DNA of 39,746 bases from Alkalicoccobacillus porphyridii (GTDB taxonomy: Bacteria > Bacillota > Bacilli > Bacillales > Bacillaceae_D). This document shows, piece after piece, positions 25,235 through 33,198 of this stretch. Location: NCBI RefSeq assembly GCF_007293315.1, contig NZ_VLXZ01000021.1:1-39746 (forward strand). Reading direction: 5' to 3'. The notes beneath the pieces were generated by a model, which had not been told where the DNA came from, did not search any database, and worked only from the letters and a program-made list of their open reading frames with translations. Position 1 is the stretch's first letter, and every line of letters starts with the position of its first letter. The position numbers and the translations under genes were made by a program.

Positions 25235-25652
25235 ATCGAATTCTCCCCTTCCCTATCTGAATAACATAGACATATTCCCTTCCATGTGTTCTAAATAGGA
25301 CTCTTCCAGCATTCCGTGGATTCCCATTACTATTAAAGGAAACAAAATTAGCGGTAAGGGTCAGAGGTAAAAGGGTCATATCAGGGGAGGAATACTGTCT
25401 CAGAATATACGCGGAGCCATCATTTAAACGAACACGATACGAATTGGCTGAACCTCTCAAACTAACCATTTCACCTCTTGCCATAGCTGCATGCTGTGCA
25501 ATCATATAATCCTGCTTCAGTTGCCAGGCTGTATAGCTTGCTTCATGCTGTTCACGAACGTTGGAAAACAGTAAAAGAGGAAGTGTGGTTAATATTGAAA
25601 GGAGCGAGAGAGTAATAAGCATTTCTAGGAGGGTGTGACCTTGTTCATTCAT
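25221..25652 (-). CDS. comGD: Competence pseudopilin ComGD
   Basis: This 143-residue pseudopilin starts MNEQGHTLLEMLITLSLLS. The processing site is Gly5, with His rather than the usual Phe at +1, and Glu at +5 is kept. A hydrophobic helix runs to about residue 28, followed by a globular domain rich in beta strands (GSANSYRVRLNDGSAYILRQY). It overlaps comGC by 4 nt and comGE by 14 bp. It acts in the transformation pilus. Confidence 0.9.
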   Translation of the reverse strand: MNEQGHTLLEMLITLSLLSILTTLPLLLFSNVREQHEASYTAWQLKQDYMIAQHAAMARGEMVSLRGSANSYRVRLNDGSAYILRQYSSPDMTLLPLTLTANFVSFNSNGNPRNAGRVLFRTHGREYVYVIQIGKGRIRYSEQ

Positions 25653-25963
25653 GAAGAGGAGCGAACGACTTGTTTTTGGTTATTTAATTCTAATGTCTGA
25701 CCATCTGGGCAACTGCTTTGATCGGCATAACCACCTGTAATTAAATCCGAAATAGATGTAGGAGATTCGTTCTCTTCCATTTCATATACAGAAACCTGCG
25801 CCTGAAGCAGCTTAATTGTGGCCTCGCAACCCTTCTCTCCAGCTACTGCATTATTTTTTGTCATGTTGGGGATGGCAATTAACAAAAGAATGGAGATAAT
25901 CATAAGCACAACAAGCATTTCAACTAATGTAAAACCACGCTTACAATACAAATAACGTTTCAA
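25649..25963 (-). CDS. comGC: Major competence pseudopilin ComGC
   Basis: ComGC (104 residues) is the main subunit of the competence pilus. The prepilin motif KRGFTLVEMLVVLMIISILLL is cleaved after Gly10 by ComC. Two Cys (GCEATI and SSCPDG) flank the globular part, in keeping with ComGC and its disulfide. An extra Cys7 sits in the leader. The gene is the first of the downstream comG block; instead of comGB, a tRNA cluster and its terminator lie upstream. A possible minus-strand promoter (-10 TATAAT at 26054-26059) lies about 90 bp ahead, so this block may be transcribed separately. Confidence 0.93.
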   Translation of the reverse strand: MKRYLYCKRGFTLVEMLVVLMIISILLLIAIPNMTKNNAVAGEKGCEATIKLLQAQVSVYEMEENESPTSISDLITGGYADQSSCPDGQTLELNNQKQVVRSSS

Positions 25964-26094
25964 AAGATCCGCTCCTTTTTTTGGAGGGATATTAGGCAGG
26001 AAGAGGGAAAGAACTGAGGGGATATCGCGTACAATCCTCCTTTCTATTTAGCTATTATATACATTAGGCATGAATCCTACATAATCCTGCAAAT

Positions 26095-26131
26095 AAAAAA
26101 AGAATTCAGCACGGAATGCTAAATTCTTTTT
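26095..26131 (-). terminator. Terminator of the tRNA cluster
   Basis: AAAAAGAATT...AGCA pairs with TGCT...AATTCTTTTT around CGGAA, with a long T-run on the minus strand. It lies 7 bp after the tRNA-Leu 3' end and before comGC. Confidence 0.85.
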
Positions 26132-26137
26132 GTGTAG

Positions 26138-26219
26138 TGCGGGTGAAGGGACTTGAACCCCCACGTCATAAGACACTAGATCCTAAATCTAGCGCGTCTG
26201 CCAATTCCGCCACACCCGC
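26138..26219 (-). tRNA. tRNA-Leu (UAG)
   Basis: The cloverleaf has acceptor GCGGGTG / CACCCGC plus A73, anticodon loop TTTAGGA (UAG), and the long variable arm of a type II tRNA. No CCA is encoded. It is the last tRNA of the cluster. Confidence 0.95.
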
Positions 26220-26244
26220 ATATTCAGTTCTTGCTTAATAAAAA

Positions 26245-26335
26245 TGGCGGAGAAGGAGGGATTTGAACCCTCGCGCCGCTTACACGACCTACACCCTTAG
26301 CAGGGGCGCCCCTTCAGCCACTTGGGTACTTCTCC
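26245..26335 (-). tRNA. tRNA-Ser (GCU)
   Basis: Acceptor GGAGAAG / CTTCTCC, G73 and an encoded CCA are present. The anticodon loop CTGCTAA gives GCU, and a long variable arm is present. Confidence 0.95.
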
Positions 26336-26379
26336 AAGCATCAAAAAAACAACGTTCTTTGTTTTTTGGAAGAGTAGGA

Positions 26380-26453
<74 letters not shown>

Positions 26454-26463
26454 ATACTCTAAA

Positions 26464-26534
26464 AGCGGGTGATGAGAATCGAACTCACATCATCAGCTTG
26501 GAAGGCTGAGGTTTTACCACTAAACTACACCCGC
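26464..26534 (-). tRNA. tRNA-Gly (UCC)
   Basis: Acceptor GCGGGTG / CACCCGC with T73 and anticodon loop CTTCCAA (UCC). CCA is not encoded. Confidence 0.94.
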
Positions 26535-26567
26535 ATGGTTAAAAATACTTATGAAAATAAAAATCAA

Positions 26568-26639
26568 AGCGGAAGACGAGATTCGAACTCGCGACCCCCA
26601 CCTTGGCAAGGTGGTGTTCTACCACTGAACTACTTCCGC
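26568..26639 (-). tRNA. tRNA-Gly (GCC)
   Basis: Acceptor GCGGAAG / CTTCCGC and anticodon loop TTGCCAA (GCC). CCA is not encoded. Confidence 0.94.
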
Positions 26640-26641
26640 AA

Positions 26642-26716
26642 TGGCTGGGCTACCTGGGATCGAACCAGGGAATGACGGAATCAAAATCCGTTGCCTTACC
26701 GCTTGGCTATAGCCCA
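26642..26716 (-). tRNA. tRNA-Gln (UUG)
   Basis: Acceptor TGGGCTA / TAGCCCA, G73 and an encoded CCA are present. The anticodon loop TTTTGAT gives UUG. Only 2 bp separate it from the preceding tRNA-Gly 5' end. Confidence 0.95.
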
Positions 26717-26733
26717 ACTGTAAAAAAAGGTAA

Positions 26734-26833
<100 letters not shown>

Positions 26834-26933
26834 CATTCGGTGATGCAAACCGACTGTTTCTTCCTCTACAAGCTTATGCTTTGTAGTGTATCCGTCGAAA
26901 CAACTCGTAGTATTTCTTGAAGCGGATGCTTGT

Positions 26934-26973
26934 TGCTCCATCCCGCGTCGTTATAAAGTGTTTGGATGATGTT
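26934..26973. repeat. 40-bp direct repeat, copy 2 (tRNA-fMet remnant)
   Basis: An exact copy of 26794-26833, 140 bp away. Its tRNA part (26934-26947) is only the first 14 nt of tRNA-fMet and cannot fold, so it is a remnant from duplication or recombination within the cluster. The 100 bp between the copies show no tRNA. Confidence 0.88.
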
Positions 26974-26996
26974 ATTCTTTAATCCAATTTTAAAAA

Positions 26997-27089
26997 TGGA
27001 GGAGGAAGAGGGATTCGAACCCCCGCGCGGTTTGACCCGCCTGTCGGTTTTCAAGACCGATCCCTTCAGCCAGACTTGGGTATTCCTCC
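26997..27089 (-). tRNA. tRNA-Ser (UGA)
   Basis: Acceptor GGAGGAA / TTCCTCC, anticodon loop CTTGAAA (UGA), a long variable arm and an encoded CCA. The discriminator base reads T73, whereas bacterial tRNA-Ser normally has G73, as does the tRNA-Ser (GCU) in the same cluster. Confidence 0.93.
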
Positions 27090-27108
27090 GTGGTACTATT
27101 TAAATAAG

Positions 27109-27181
27109 TGGAGCCTAGCGGGATCGAACCGCTGACCTCCTGCGTGCAAGGCAGGCGCTCTCCCAGCTGAGCTAAGGCCCC
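27109..27181 (-). tRNA. tRNA-Ala (UGC)
   Basis: Acceptor GGGGCCT / AGGCTCC with the G3-U70 pair that identifies tRNA-Ala, A73, and anticodon loop CTTGCAC (UGC). CCA is not encoded. It is the first tRNA transcribed. Confidence 0.95.
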
Positions 27182-27237
27182 TTAATGAAAGGTATGTAAG
27201 CTGTTGTTGTTTTGAACAACTATCAGCGACGTTTAAT

Positions 27238-27267
27238 AATATATCATAGCTTCTTTAATTAAAGCAA
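27238..27267 (-). promoter_or_regulatory. Promoter of the tRNA cluster
   Basis: On the minus strand TTGCTT (27267-27262) and TATATT (27243-27238) are 18 bp apart. The -10 is preceded by TGA, giving an extended -10. A leader dyad GTTGTT-CAAAAC-AACAAC lies between it and tRNA-Ala. A strong stable-RNA promoter is expected here. Confidence 0.65.
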
Positions 27268-27289
27268 GCCTTTTTTTTAAAAAATTTCA

Positions 27290-27316
27290 GGAGAGAATTT
27301 TTTTGCGTCTCTCTCC
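27290..27316 (-). terminator. Possible terminator after comGB
   Basis: GGAGAGA and TCTCTCC form a 7-bp stem around a 13-nt loop, 9 bp after the comGB stop. A TTTTTT tract follows a few bases later on the minus strand. It is weaker than the others in the window. Confidence 0.45.
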
Positions 27317-27324
27317 CTCTTATA

Positions 27325-28353
27325 TTACCCTAATGCGCCTATCATTTCAAACATGGGAAGCATGACAGATAAAAAGACAACAAAAATAAATCCCCCCATC
27401 AAAATAAAAAAAATAGGCTGTAAAAAGGTCATACATTTTCTTAGTGTATCCTCCAGCTCTTGAAACAGCATTTCACTATAATTCTGCAGATCGGTCGCCA
27501 TATACCCTGTACGATGTCCGTTTTCCACTACAAATGATAAATCTTTCGAAAAGTATGGACGATTTGCGAGCATTTGATTAAATGATTCGCCTTGTGCAAG
27601 TTCTGCTTTCATAACCACAGCTTCATGTTGAAAAAAAGGCAGATGAGATTGTTTTTCGAAAATGGTTAATGCATGCTGAATAGACATCCCAGCTGCTAGT
27701 AACCTGCCAAATTGAAGGGAAAAGTAATATGTTAAAACTCTTCTTGTTACACTTGCAAGAAAGTGAATTTTTAATAGCCTATCAATTTTCTCATGAGAAG
27801 GTAACGGCTTTACGAATCGTCTATAGCATACATACAAGATAGCAATAAGTATTAAAAGAACAGCAGTGATATAGGGTAGATTCTCGAGGAGTTGAAAGAA
27901 TATTGATGTAAGTAAAGGCGGCTGACTATTCATGGATACAAACAAATTCTGAAAGTGAGGCACAATAAATTGCTGAACAATAATTAAAACCATAAGCCCT
28001 GCCCAGCCTAAGACAATGGGATACCTTAGTAACTTTTGAATATGCTTTTTAGTTTTCTGCCTTCCTTCATATACTTTTCCTGCTTGAATTAGTCCCTCCG
28101 CAATGTCTCCCTGTTCCTCATAAAAATAAAGAAACGATAAAATGTCCGGTGGTAACTCAAGATGTGTGAACGCCTCATGAATACGTATCCCCCGTTGTAA
28201 ATCCATCTGGACGCTTTTTAATTGTGCTTGTTCCTGTGAATGTACATGTAACGCTATAAAAGAGAGCGCCGCTTCCATGGGATATCCCTGTTTTAACAGT
28301 GTGCCTATCCGAATGAGTCGACCTGCTTGCTCTAGCTTATTGGTTTTTTTCAC
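27325..28353 (-). CDS. comGB: Competence pilus membrane platform ComGB
   Basis: This 342-residue polytopic inner-membrane protein belongs to the type II secretion F/PilC family and anchors assembly of the competence pseudopilus. Two T2SF repeats are visible, at about 15-130 and 205-325. Hydrophobic helices lie at about 112-130, 160-180 and 310-335. The glycine- and acid-containing signatures EEQGDIAEGL and VENGHRTGYMATDL are typical. It starts at GTG 28353 with GGGGGGTG just upstream, 4 bp after comGA. Downstream there is a possible terminator and the tRNA cluster rather than comGC. Confidence 0.92.
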   Translation of the reverse strand: MKKTNKLEQAGRLIRIGTLLKQGYPMEAALSFIALHVHSQEQAQLKSVQMDLQRGIRIHEAFTHLELPPDILSFLYFYEEQGDIAEGLIQAGKVYEGRQKTKKHIQKLLRYPIVLGWAGLMVLIIVQQFIVPHFQNLFVSMNSQPPLLTSIFFQLLENLPYITAVLLILIAILYVCYRRFVKPLPSHEKIDRLLKIHFLASVTRRVLTYYFSLQFGRLLAAGMSIQHALTIFEKQSHLPFFQHEAVVMKAELAQGESFNQMLANRPYFSKDLSFVVENGHRTGYMATDLQNYSEMLFQELEDTLRKCMTFLQPIFFILMGGFIFVVFLSVMLPMFEMIGALG

Positions 28354-28357
28354 GTAT

Positions 28358-29362
28358 TCACCCCCCTCCTCTTATCATCCGATGAAGTGAGAGTTCATCA
28401 ATAAAACCTAACATCCATGCTTTTTGGGCTATATGAGCTAACTGATGATAAACAGGTCGTTGACTCGACTGAATCCCAGAAAGTAACGCGTCTTTCTCTA
28501 GAAACTCATACAAAGCGTAATACTCGTTGGATGTTGTGCTAATGAGTCGTTGAGCAACAATTACCCTACAGACTTCCGACACCTCTGTTTTTGAAATACC
28601 ATATTCCTGTAAACGTAAAACCGCTTGGAACGCATCCGTTGTATGCATGCTCGCTAGTACAAGATGGCCAGTCAAAGCTGCACGAATCGCTAAAGCTGCT
28701 GTGGCTTTCTCACGTATTTCCCCTACTACAATGACATCAGGATCATGACGAAGCGTCGCGCGTAAACCTGTTTCAAAGGTCACACCTGCTCGTTCATTAA
28801 TTTCAATCTGAACGGCTGACTCGATGGGGCGTTCAACAGGATCCTCAATGGTGACCATTGTTTTTGTTTTGGGGTGTAATATTTCTTCAGCGAGTGCATA
28901 AAGGGTGGTCGTTTTACCTGAACTCGTGGGTCCGCAAATGAGAACAAGTCCGTGGGCCAATTGTGAAATATTTTTGAGGTTTTTTAATTGATGATAAAGG
29001 AGGGGCAAATTATGAAGTGATTGTCTTTTTTTCTGGGGAAGTAAACGAATAGCTAAGCTTTCCATAAAGGTAGATGGCAATGTGGAGAGTCTCAGTGAAT
29101 AGGGTCCGTGTTTCGATGGAATGGTCATCGCCATACTTTGGGGTTTTCGGCGTTCGCCAATGTCCATACCAGACATATACTTAAAATGGCTAATCATTCG
29201 TTCAGCAACATGCTGAGTCATCCTTCGTTGCTCACTCATCTGTCCACGAACTCGGTATTGGATGGAGCAATGATCTTTCTGTGGGATAAAATGAATGTCT
29301 GATACATGTTTTAAGATGGCATCCTCAATTAATCTGCTACTTTCAATATCGATCTCATACAA
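28358..29362 (-). CDS. comGA: Competence pilus assembly ATPase ComGA
   Basis: ComGA (334 residues from this start) is the GspE/PilB-type traffic ATPase that drives the transformation pilus. HVSDIHFIP opens the N-terminal domain. Walker A GPTSSGKTTTLY, the Asp box TIEDPVERP, Walker B VIVVGEIREK and the His box TGHLVLASMHTTDA follow in order. I chose TTG 29362 because AGAGGTGG lies 5 nt upstream and the distance to SDIHF (about 24 residues) fits homologues. ATG 29416 would add 18 residues and has AAAGGA too close. The zinc-binding Cys seen in some relatives are absent. No clear ComK box was found upstream. Confidence 0.9.
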   Translation of the reverse strand: MYEIDIESSRLIEDAILKHVSDIHFIPQKDHCSIQYRVRGQMSEQRRMTQHVAERMISHFKYMSGMDIGERRKPQSMAMTIPSKHGPYSLRLSTLPSTFMESLAIRLLPQKKRQSLHNLPLLYHQLKNLKNISQLAHGLVLICGPTSSGKTTTLYALAEEILHPKTKTMVTIEDPVERPIESAVQIEINERAGVTFETGLRATLRHDPDVIVVGEIREKATAALAIRAALTGHLVLASMHTTDAFQAVLRLQEYGISKTEVSEVCRVIVAQRLISTTSNEYYALYEFLEKDALLSGIQSSQRPVYHQLAHIAQKAWMLGFIDELSLHRMIRGGG

Positions 29363-29432
29363 TGTCCCACCTCTTTCCTTACTAGGATAATGGAATAGTT
29401 CGACACGTTGCACCATTTTCCTTTATTAGAAC

Positions 29433-29467
29433 AAAAGAAACTGAATAAAAGAAGTTGAATAAAAGAA
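29433..29467. repeat. Three 14-bp repeats upstream of comGA
   Basis: AAAAGAA recurs at 29433, 29447 and 29461, exactly 14 bp apart, with TGAAT in the intervals. It lies in the divergent region between comGA and tRNA-Gln. Role unknown. Confidence 0.6.
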
Positions 29468-29504
29468 AATCTTGTGGGGATGATACTCAGTAGATATTTA
29501 TGAA

Positions 29505-29575
29505 TGGGCTATAGCCAAGTGGTAAGGCAGCGGACTTTGACTTCGTTATCGTTGGTTCGAATCCAGCTAGCCCAG
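29505..29575 (+). tRNA. Second tRNA-Gln (UUG), single gene
   Basis: Acceptor TGGGCTA / TAGCCCA, G73, anticodon loop CTTTGAC (UUG) and T arm GTTGG-TTCGAAT-CCAGC fold normally. The anticodon stem GCGGA / TTCGT contains two G-U pairs. CCA is not encoded, unlike the cluster tRNA-Gln. It is divergent from comGA and followed by a terminator. Confidence 0.88.
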
Positions 29576-29593
29576 TCTTCATTTAATCCTTAG

Positions 29594-29627
29594 ATCCCGG
29601 TCCAGAGTGGAATGGACCGGGATTTTT
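29594..29627 (+). terminator. Terminator of the single tRNA-Gln
   Basis: ATCCCGGTCC and GGACCGGGAT form a perfect 10-bp stem around a 10-nt loop, followed by TTTTT. Confidence 0.92.
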
Positions 29628-29635
29628 GCGTTTGG

Positions 29636-29929
29636 TTATAGCTTTTCATTCGATCTTCTTGTTCTCGGGATCGTTTGTCCTGGCTGTTTACGAATCCATT
29701 TAAGAAATCGTCGAATCGCTTCATCCTCTTGCAGCTCTTTAATACTAGTTAGTCTTGCTGCTAGTTCGGTATTGCTATACTGCGCATGAATTTGTTTGTG
29801 ACAAGGTATACAAAGTAGGGCTGTTTGTTCATTCGTCCCTCCTTTTTGTTTGGGCAGTAAGTGATGAACGGTTCTTTTTACTTTTTCTCGCAGACACAAC
29901 TCACATTGCCCGAGCGTATTTTTTGTCAT
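29636..29929 (-). CDS. Small HNH-type nuclease domain protein
   Basis: This 97-residue protein consists of little more than an HNH core. CELC and CIPC form the zinc-binding pairs. VHHLLPKQKGG supplies the His of the beta-hairpin, and CHKQIHAQYSN the later His and Asn. A basic helical tail follows. Such proteins cut DNA non-specifically or are domesticated; the target here is unknown. Nothing suggests a linked intron or restriction partner. The start is ATG 29929 with GGAAAGGA about 11 nt upstream. Confidence 0.82.
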   Translation of the reverse strand: MTKNTLGQCELCLREKVKRTVHHLLPKQKGGTNEQTALLCIPCHKQIHAQYSNTELAARLTSIKELQEDEAIRRFLKWIRKQPGQTIPRTRRSNEKL

Positions 29930-30092
29930 GAGTTAGCCGTCCTTTCCGCACCAAATCTCATTAAAAGTTATTAGTTCTTTTTTTATAACCTGTTCGAACG
30001 ATAATTAATCCTCCCTTTTCTGCGTTAAATTTGCTACGATAACATAAGGTTTCCTAAGTACTAATGTGTTTAACGCAAAGGATGTTATTTAC

Positions 30093-32441
30093 ATGAAAAC
30101 GGCTTTTTACCAACAAAAACAAACGGATATAACGTCCATAGATCGAAGTGAATGGCAGCGAATGTATCAGGCGGCCAAACGAGGTGAAGTCACCTGTGTT
30201 CATTGTCAGCAACCAGTTAGAATGCATATGTCTATTCACCAAGAGCCTTATTTTGATCATCCAAGATCATTATTTGATTGTGAGAATGAAATAAAAAAAC
30301 TTGAAAAGTCTAAAGAAGTCTCTTTGCCACCAGCCGAAGAACAAAAAGAAAATAGAGACTCCTCACATACCTTTGTTCTGCCTAAGAGTAGAGCCATCAC
30401 AGCCACTCACCAGCCAAACTCTCCATTTTCTTGGAAGGCTCCCGAGACCGTAACTGCTTACCCAGACTTTCAACCTCCCACAAAGAGTAAATTGAAAGCG
30501 AAGCATCCTTATCTACATACACTTGAACAATCAAATGTTGTGTTGGATGATACTCAGTGGCAAGCGGTTAGCCATACCCAAGGTCCGCTTCTGTTAGTTG
30601 CTGGAGCGGGTAGCGGAAAAACAAGGGTATTAACCAGTCGTGCGGCTTATATGCTTGCGGACGAGGGCATTGCTCCAGAGCAAATGATTCTGGTCACGTT
30701 TACAGCAAAAGCTGCCCGTGAGATGAAGGAGAGAATGCAGCTTTACCCAGGACTAGATGCAAAAATGCTTCACAAATTAATGATTGGAACCTTCCATAGT
30801 ATCTTTTATAAAATGCTCATTCATCATCAACGTGATGCATGGAATCACCAAAACCTTTTAAAGGAATGGCAACGTACCTACATTGTTAAAGAAGCGGGTA
30901 GAGAACTTGGTTTAGAAGAAAAAGAATTTGCTTATGATCAAGCACTTACACAAATCAGCTGGTGGAAAAATCACTTGCTAACACCTAGTGAGATTAAACC
31001 TAAAGATATCTGGGAAGAACGCTGCGTTCATTTGTACAAGCGGTACGAAGAGATCCGTATGAGTCGTTCTGCCTTTGACTTTGATGATATGTTATCCGGC
31101 TGTTATGAGCTATTAACTACTAATCCCCTACTATTAGAGCGTTATCAAGAGAGATTTTCATATGTGTCTGTAGATGAATTCCAAGATATAAATAAAGTTC
31201 AATTTAAATTAATTCAGCTACTAAGCGAACCCCAGCGTAACCTTTGTGTAGTTGGTGATGATGACCAATCCATTTATGCATTTCGAGGCAGTGATCCAGA
31301 GTACCTCCGCTCATTTTCAAAGGAGTACCCGGAAGGTCAAACCATTCTATTAAACAAAAATTATCGATCTTCGCATCCGATTGTCTCTTTAGCCAATAAT
31401 GTCATTACAAGTAATAAGCATCGTGTTGAAAAACGGCTTCGTGCTCAATTTAATAAGGCACACTCTCCAATTTTATTTTTTCCTTATGATGAGGAAGAGG
31501 AAGCCACAATGATTGTCACGGACATTAAAGAACTAATTGAAAATGGAGCAAGTCCTCGAGACTTTGCCATACTATACCGGACAAACGTCCATTCCATGGC
31601 CTTATTTGAAAGACTGATTGAATCAAGCATCCCTTTTGTAATCGAGCAAGAAGGGGATTCCTTTTACAAACGGAAAGTTGTGAGGAAGGCGTTGGCATAT
31701 TTGCGAATAAGTCAACATCCAGATAATACTCAAGCAATGGATGATCTACTTGGGGCGTTGTTTTTAAAGCAGGAAAGATTAGCTGATGTTAAACGTATGA
31801 GCATTTTGCATGACTGCTCCTTGCTTGAGGCCCTTCGCCATTTAGATGGATTACAGCCATTTCAGTTAAAAAAGCTTGAAGAGCTACCTTCTCAATGTAA
31901 TCAGATTCGCACCTTATCACCAGAATCAGCATTAACTTTAGTTGAGCAGGAACTCGGCTTTAAGGATTACCTTAAAAAACAAGGAAACGAAGGTAACAAA
32001 ATGGATAAAGGCAGTGATGACTTAGCACGTCTAAAGGTTTCTGCCAGACAACACAACAGCATTCAATCTTTTCTTATGCATATAGATCACATCATTGCCA
32101 AACAAGAGGAAAAACAAAAGCAACCCTCTGAGTCAGATGCGTTACAATTAATGACCATCCATCGTTCGAAAGGGCTTGAATTTAAGCACATCTATTTGTT
32201 AGGTGCTGTAGAGGGCTCTCTTCCCCATGATTATGCACTTGATGCATGGAGAGATGGAGATGATGCGCCTTTAGAAGAGGAAAGACGTTTAATGTATGTA
32301 GCAATGACACGTGCCAAAGAGCATCTGGCCATTTCAGTTCCTATGATGTATCGCGGTCGACGCGCTCAGAGATCAAGATTTGTACGAGAAATGGGGCGAC
32401 ACATTCCCCCATCCACACGTAAGGAGGTATCAGCCAAATGA
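30093..32441 (+). CDS. yjcD: UvrD-like DNA helicase, YjcD type
   Basis: This 782-residue superfamily 1A helicase matches B. subtilis YjcD in layout. An N-terminal extension of about 140 residues carries CVHCQQPVRMHMS and PYFDH followed by FDC, resembling the zinc/His module at the start of CoiA-like competence proteins. The helicase core follows: Q motif LDDTQWQAV, Walker A GAGSGKTRVLTSRAAYML, VDEFQDINKVQF, VVGDDDQSIYAFRGSDP, NYRSSHPIV, LMTIHRSKGLEF and VAMTRAKEHL. The core is shorter than PcrA at the C terminus. ATG 30093 follows AAAGGATG. Its stop overlaps the HD gene start. The DNA process served is unknown. Confidence 0.88.
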   Translation: MKTAFYQQKQTDITSIDRSEWQRMYQAAKRGEVTCVHCQQPVRMHMSIHQEPYFDHPRSLFDCENEIKKLEKSKEVSLPPAEEQKENRDSSHTFVLPKSRAITATHQPNSPFSWKAPETVTAYPDFQPPTKSKLKAKHPYLHTLEQSNVVLDDTQWQAVSHTQGPLLLVAGAGSGKTRVLTSRAAYMLADEGIAPEQMILVTFTAKAAREMKERMQLYPGLDAKMLHKLMIGTFHSIFYKMLIHHQRDAWNHQNLLKEWQRTYIVKEAGRELGLEEKEFAYDQALTQISWWKNHLLTPSEIKPKDIWEERCVHLYKRYEEIRMSRSAFDFDDMLSGCYELLTTNPLLLERYQERFSYVSVDEFQDINKVQFKLIQLLSEPQRNLCVVGDDDQSIYAFRGSDPEYLRSFSKEYPEGQTILLNKNYRSSHPIVSLANNVITSNKHRVEKRLRAQFNKAHSPILFFPYDEEEEATMIVTDIKELIENGASPRDFAILYRTNVHSMALFERLIESSIPFVIEQEGDSFYKRKVVRKALAYLRISQHPDNTQAMDDLLGALFLKQERLADVKRMSILHDCSLLEALRHLDGLQPFQLKKLEELPSQCNQIRTLSPESALTLVEQELGFKDYLKKQGNEGNKMDKGSDDLARLKVSARQHNSIQSFLMHIDHIIAKQEEKQKQPSESDALQLMTIHRSKGLEFKHIYLLGAVEGSLPHDYALDAWRDGDDAPLEEERRLMYVAMTRAKEHLAISVPMMYRGRRAQRSRFVREMGRHIPPSTRKEVSAK

Positions 32442-33082
32442 GTAACTCAATTCACGAGTTAGCGGCAAAATGGGTGCAAGAACAACTAGCTGACGATTTG
32501 ACAGGACACGATTGGTATCATATCAAAAGAGTAACAGCACTAGGTCGCTATCTTTTAAAAGGTACAGAAGCAAATTCCAATGTTGTGATTCTCTCCTGCC
32601 TACTGCATGACTTGGCTGATGATAAAGTTGTGGAAAGCGAGGAGGCAGGACGCCAATTAATCGTTGAATGGTTAATTACACATCACGTAGCTCAAGATAC
32701 CATTGATCATATTATCTCAATTATTTCCACCATGTCATTTAAAGGCGGTAACGGTGTACCTATGGAAACCATCGAAGGGCAAATTGTACAGGACGCCGAC
32801 CGCTTGGACGCTCTTGGCGCCATTGGCATTGCTAGAACCTTTACCTATTCGGGTCATAAACAGCAAGCGATGTATAACCCAGAACTATCCACTCGAGAAA
32901 ATATGAGTGTGAGCGAATATAGACAGGGTACATCCAGTGCTGTTCACCATTTTTATGAGAAGTTATTTAAGCTCCCTGAGCTCATGAATACACAAAAGGC
33001 TCGAATCCTCGCTAACGAACGTGCTGATTTCATGAAAAAATATTTAGAGCAATTTTATTCAGAGTGGTCTTTTGAGGCATGA
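32438..33082 (+). CDS. HD-domain phosphohydrolase
   Basis: This 214-residue protein has the HD metal-binding set: His in GHDWYHIKRV, the HD pair in LLHDLADD, a His in THHVAQDTIDHI and Asp in QDADRLDALG. It resembles the YpgQ/YedJ type of HD phosphohydrolases, some of which act on nucleotides; the substrate here is unproven. The ATG overlaps the helicase stop by 4 nt, so the two are co-translated and may act together in nucleic acid metabolism. Confidence 0.88.
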   Translation: MSNSIHELAAKWVQEQLADDLTGHDWYHIKRVTALGRYLLKGTEANSNVVILSCLLHDLADDKVVESEEAGRQLIVEWLITHHVAQDTIDHIISIISTMSFKGGNGVPMETIEGQIVQDADRLDALGAIGIARTFTYSGHKQQAMYNPELSTRENMSVSEYRQGTSSAVHHFYEKLFKLPELMNTQKARILANERADFMKKYLEQFYSEWSFEA

Positions 33083-33132
33083 GGGAAAGATGGTTGGGAT
33101 AGTCTGACTTGCGAAAACCGTTGAGTATTACC

Positions 33133-33174
33133 TTAGCCCCGTATTGCTAATAAAAGTGATACGGGGCTAATTTT
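33133..33174 (+). terminator. Terminator after the HD gene
   Basis: TTAGCCCCGTAT and ATACGGGGCTAA form a 12-bp stem around a 14-nt loop, followed by TTTT. Confidence 0.88.
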
Positions 33175-33198
33175 AGCTATGAGCATTGACAAAATAGA

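Noticed and set aside
29505-29575. Single tRNA-Gln as an integration site for a genomic island
   Set aside because: No integrase, no direct repeat of the tRNA 3' end and no phage-like genes were seen nearby.
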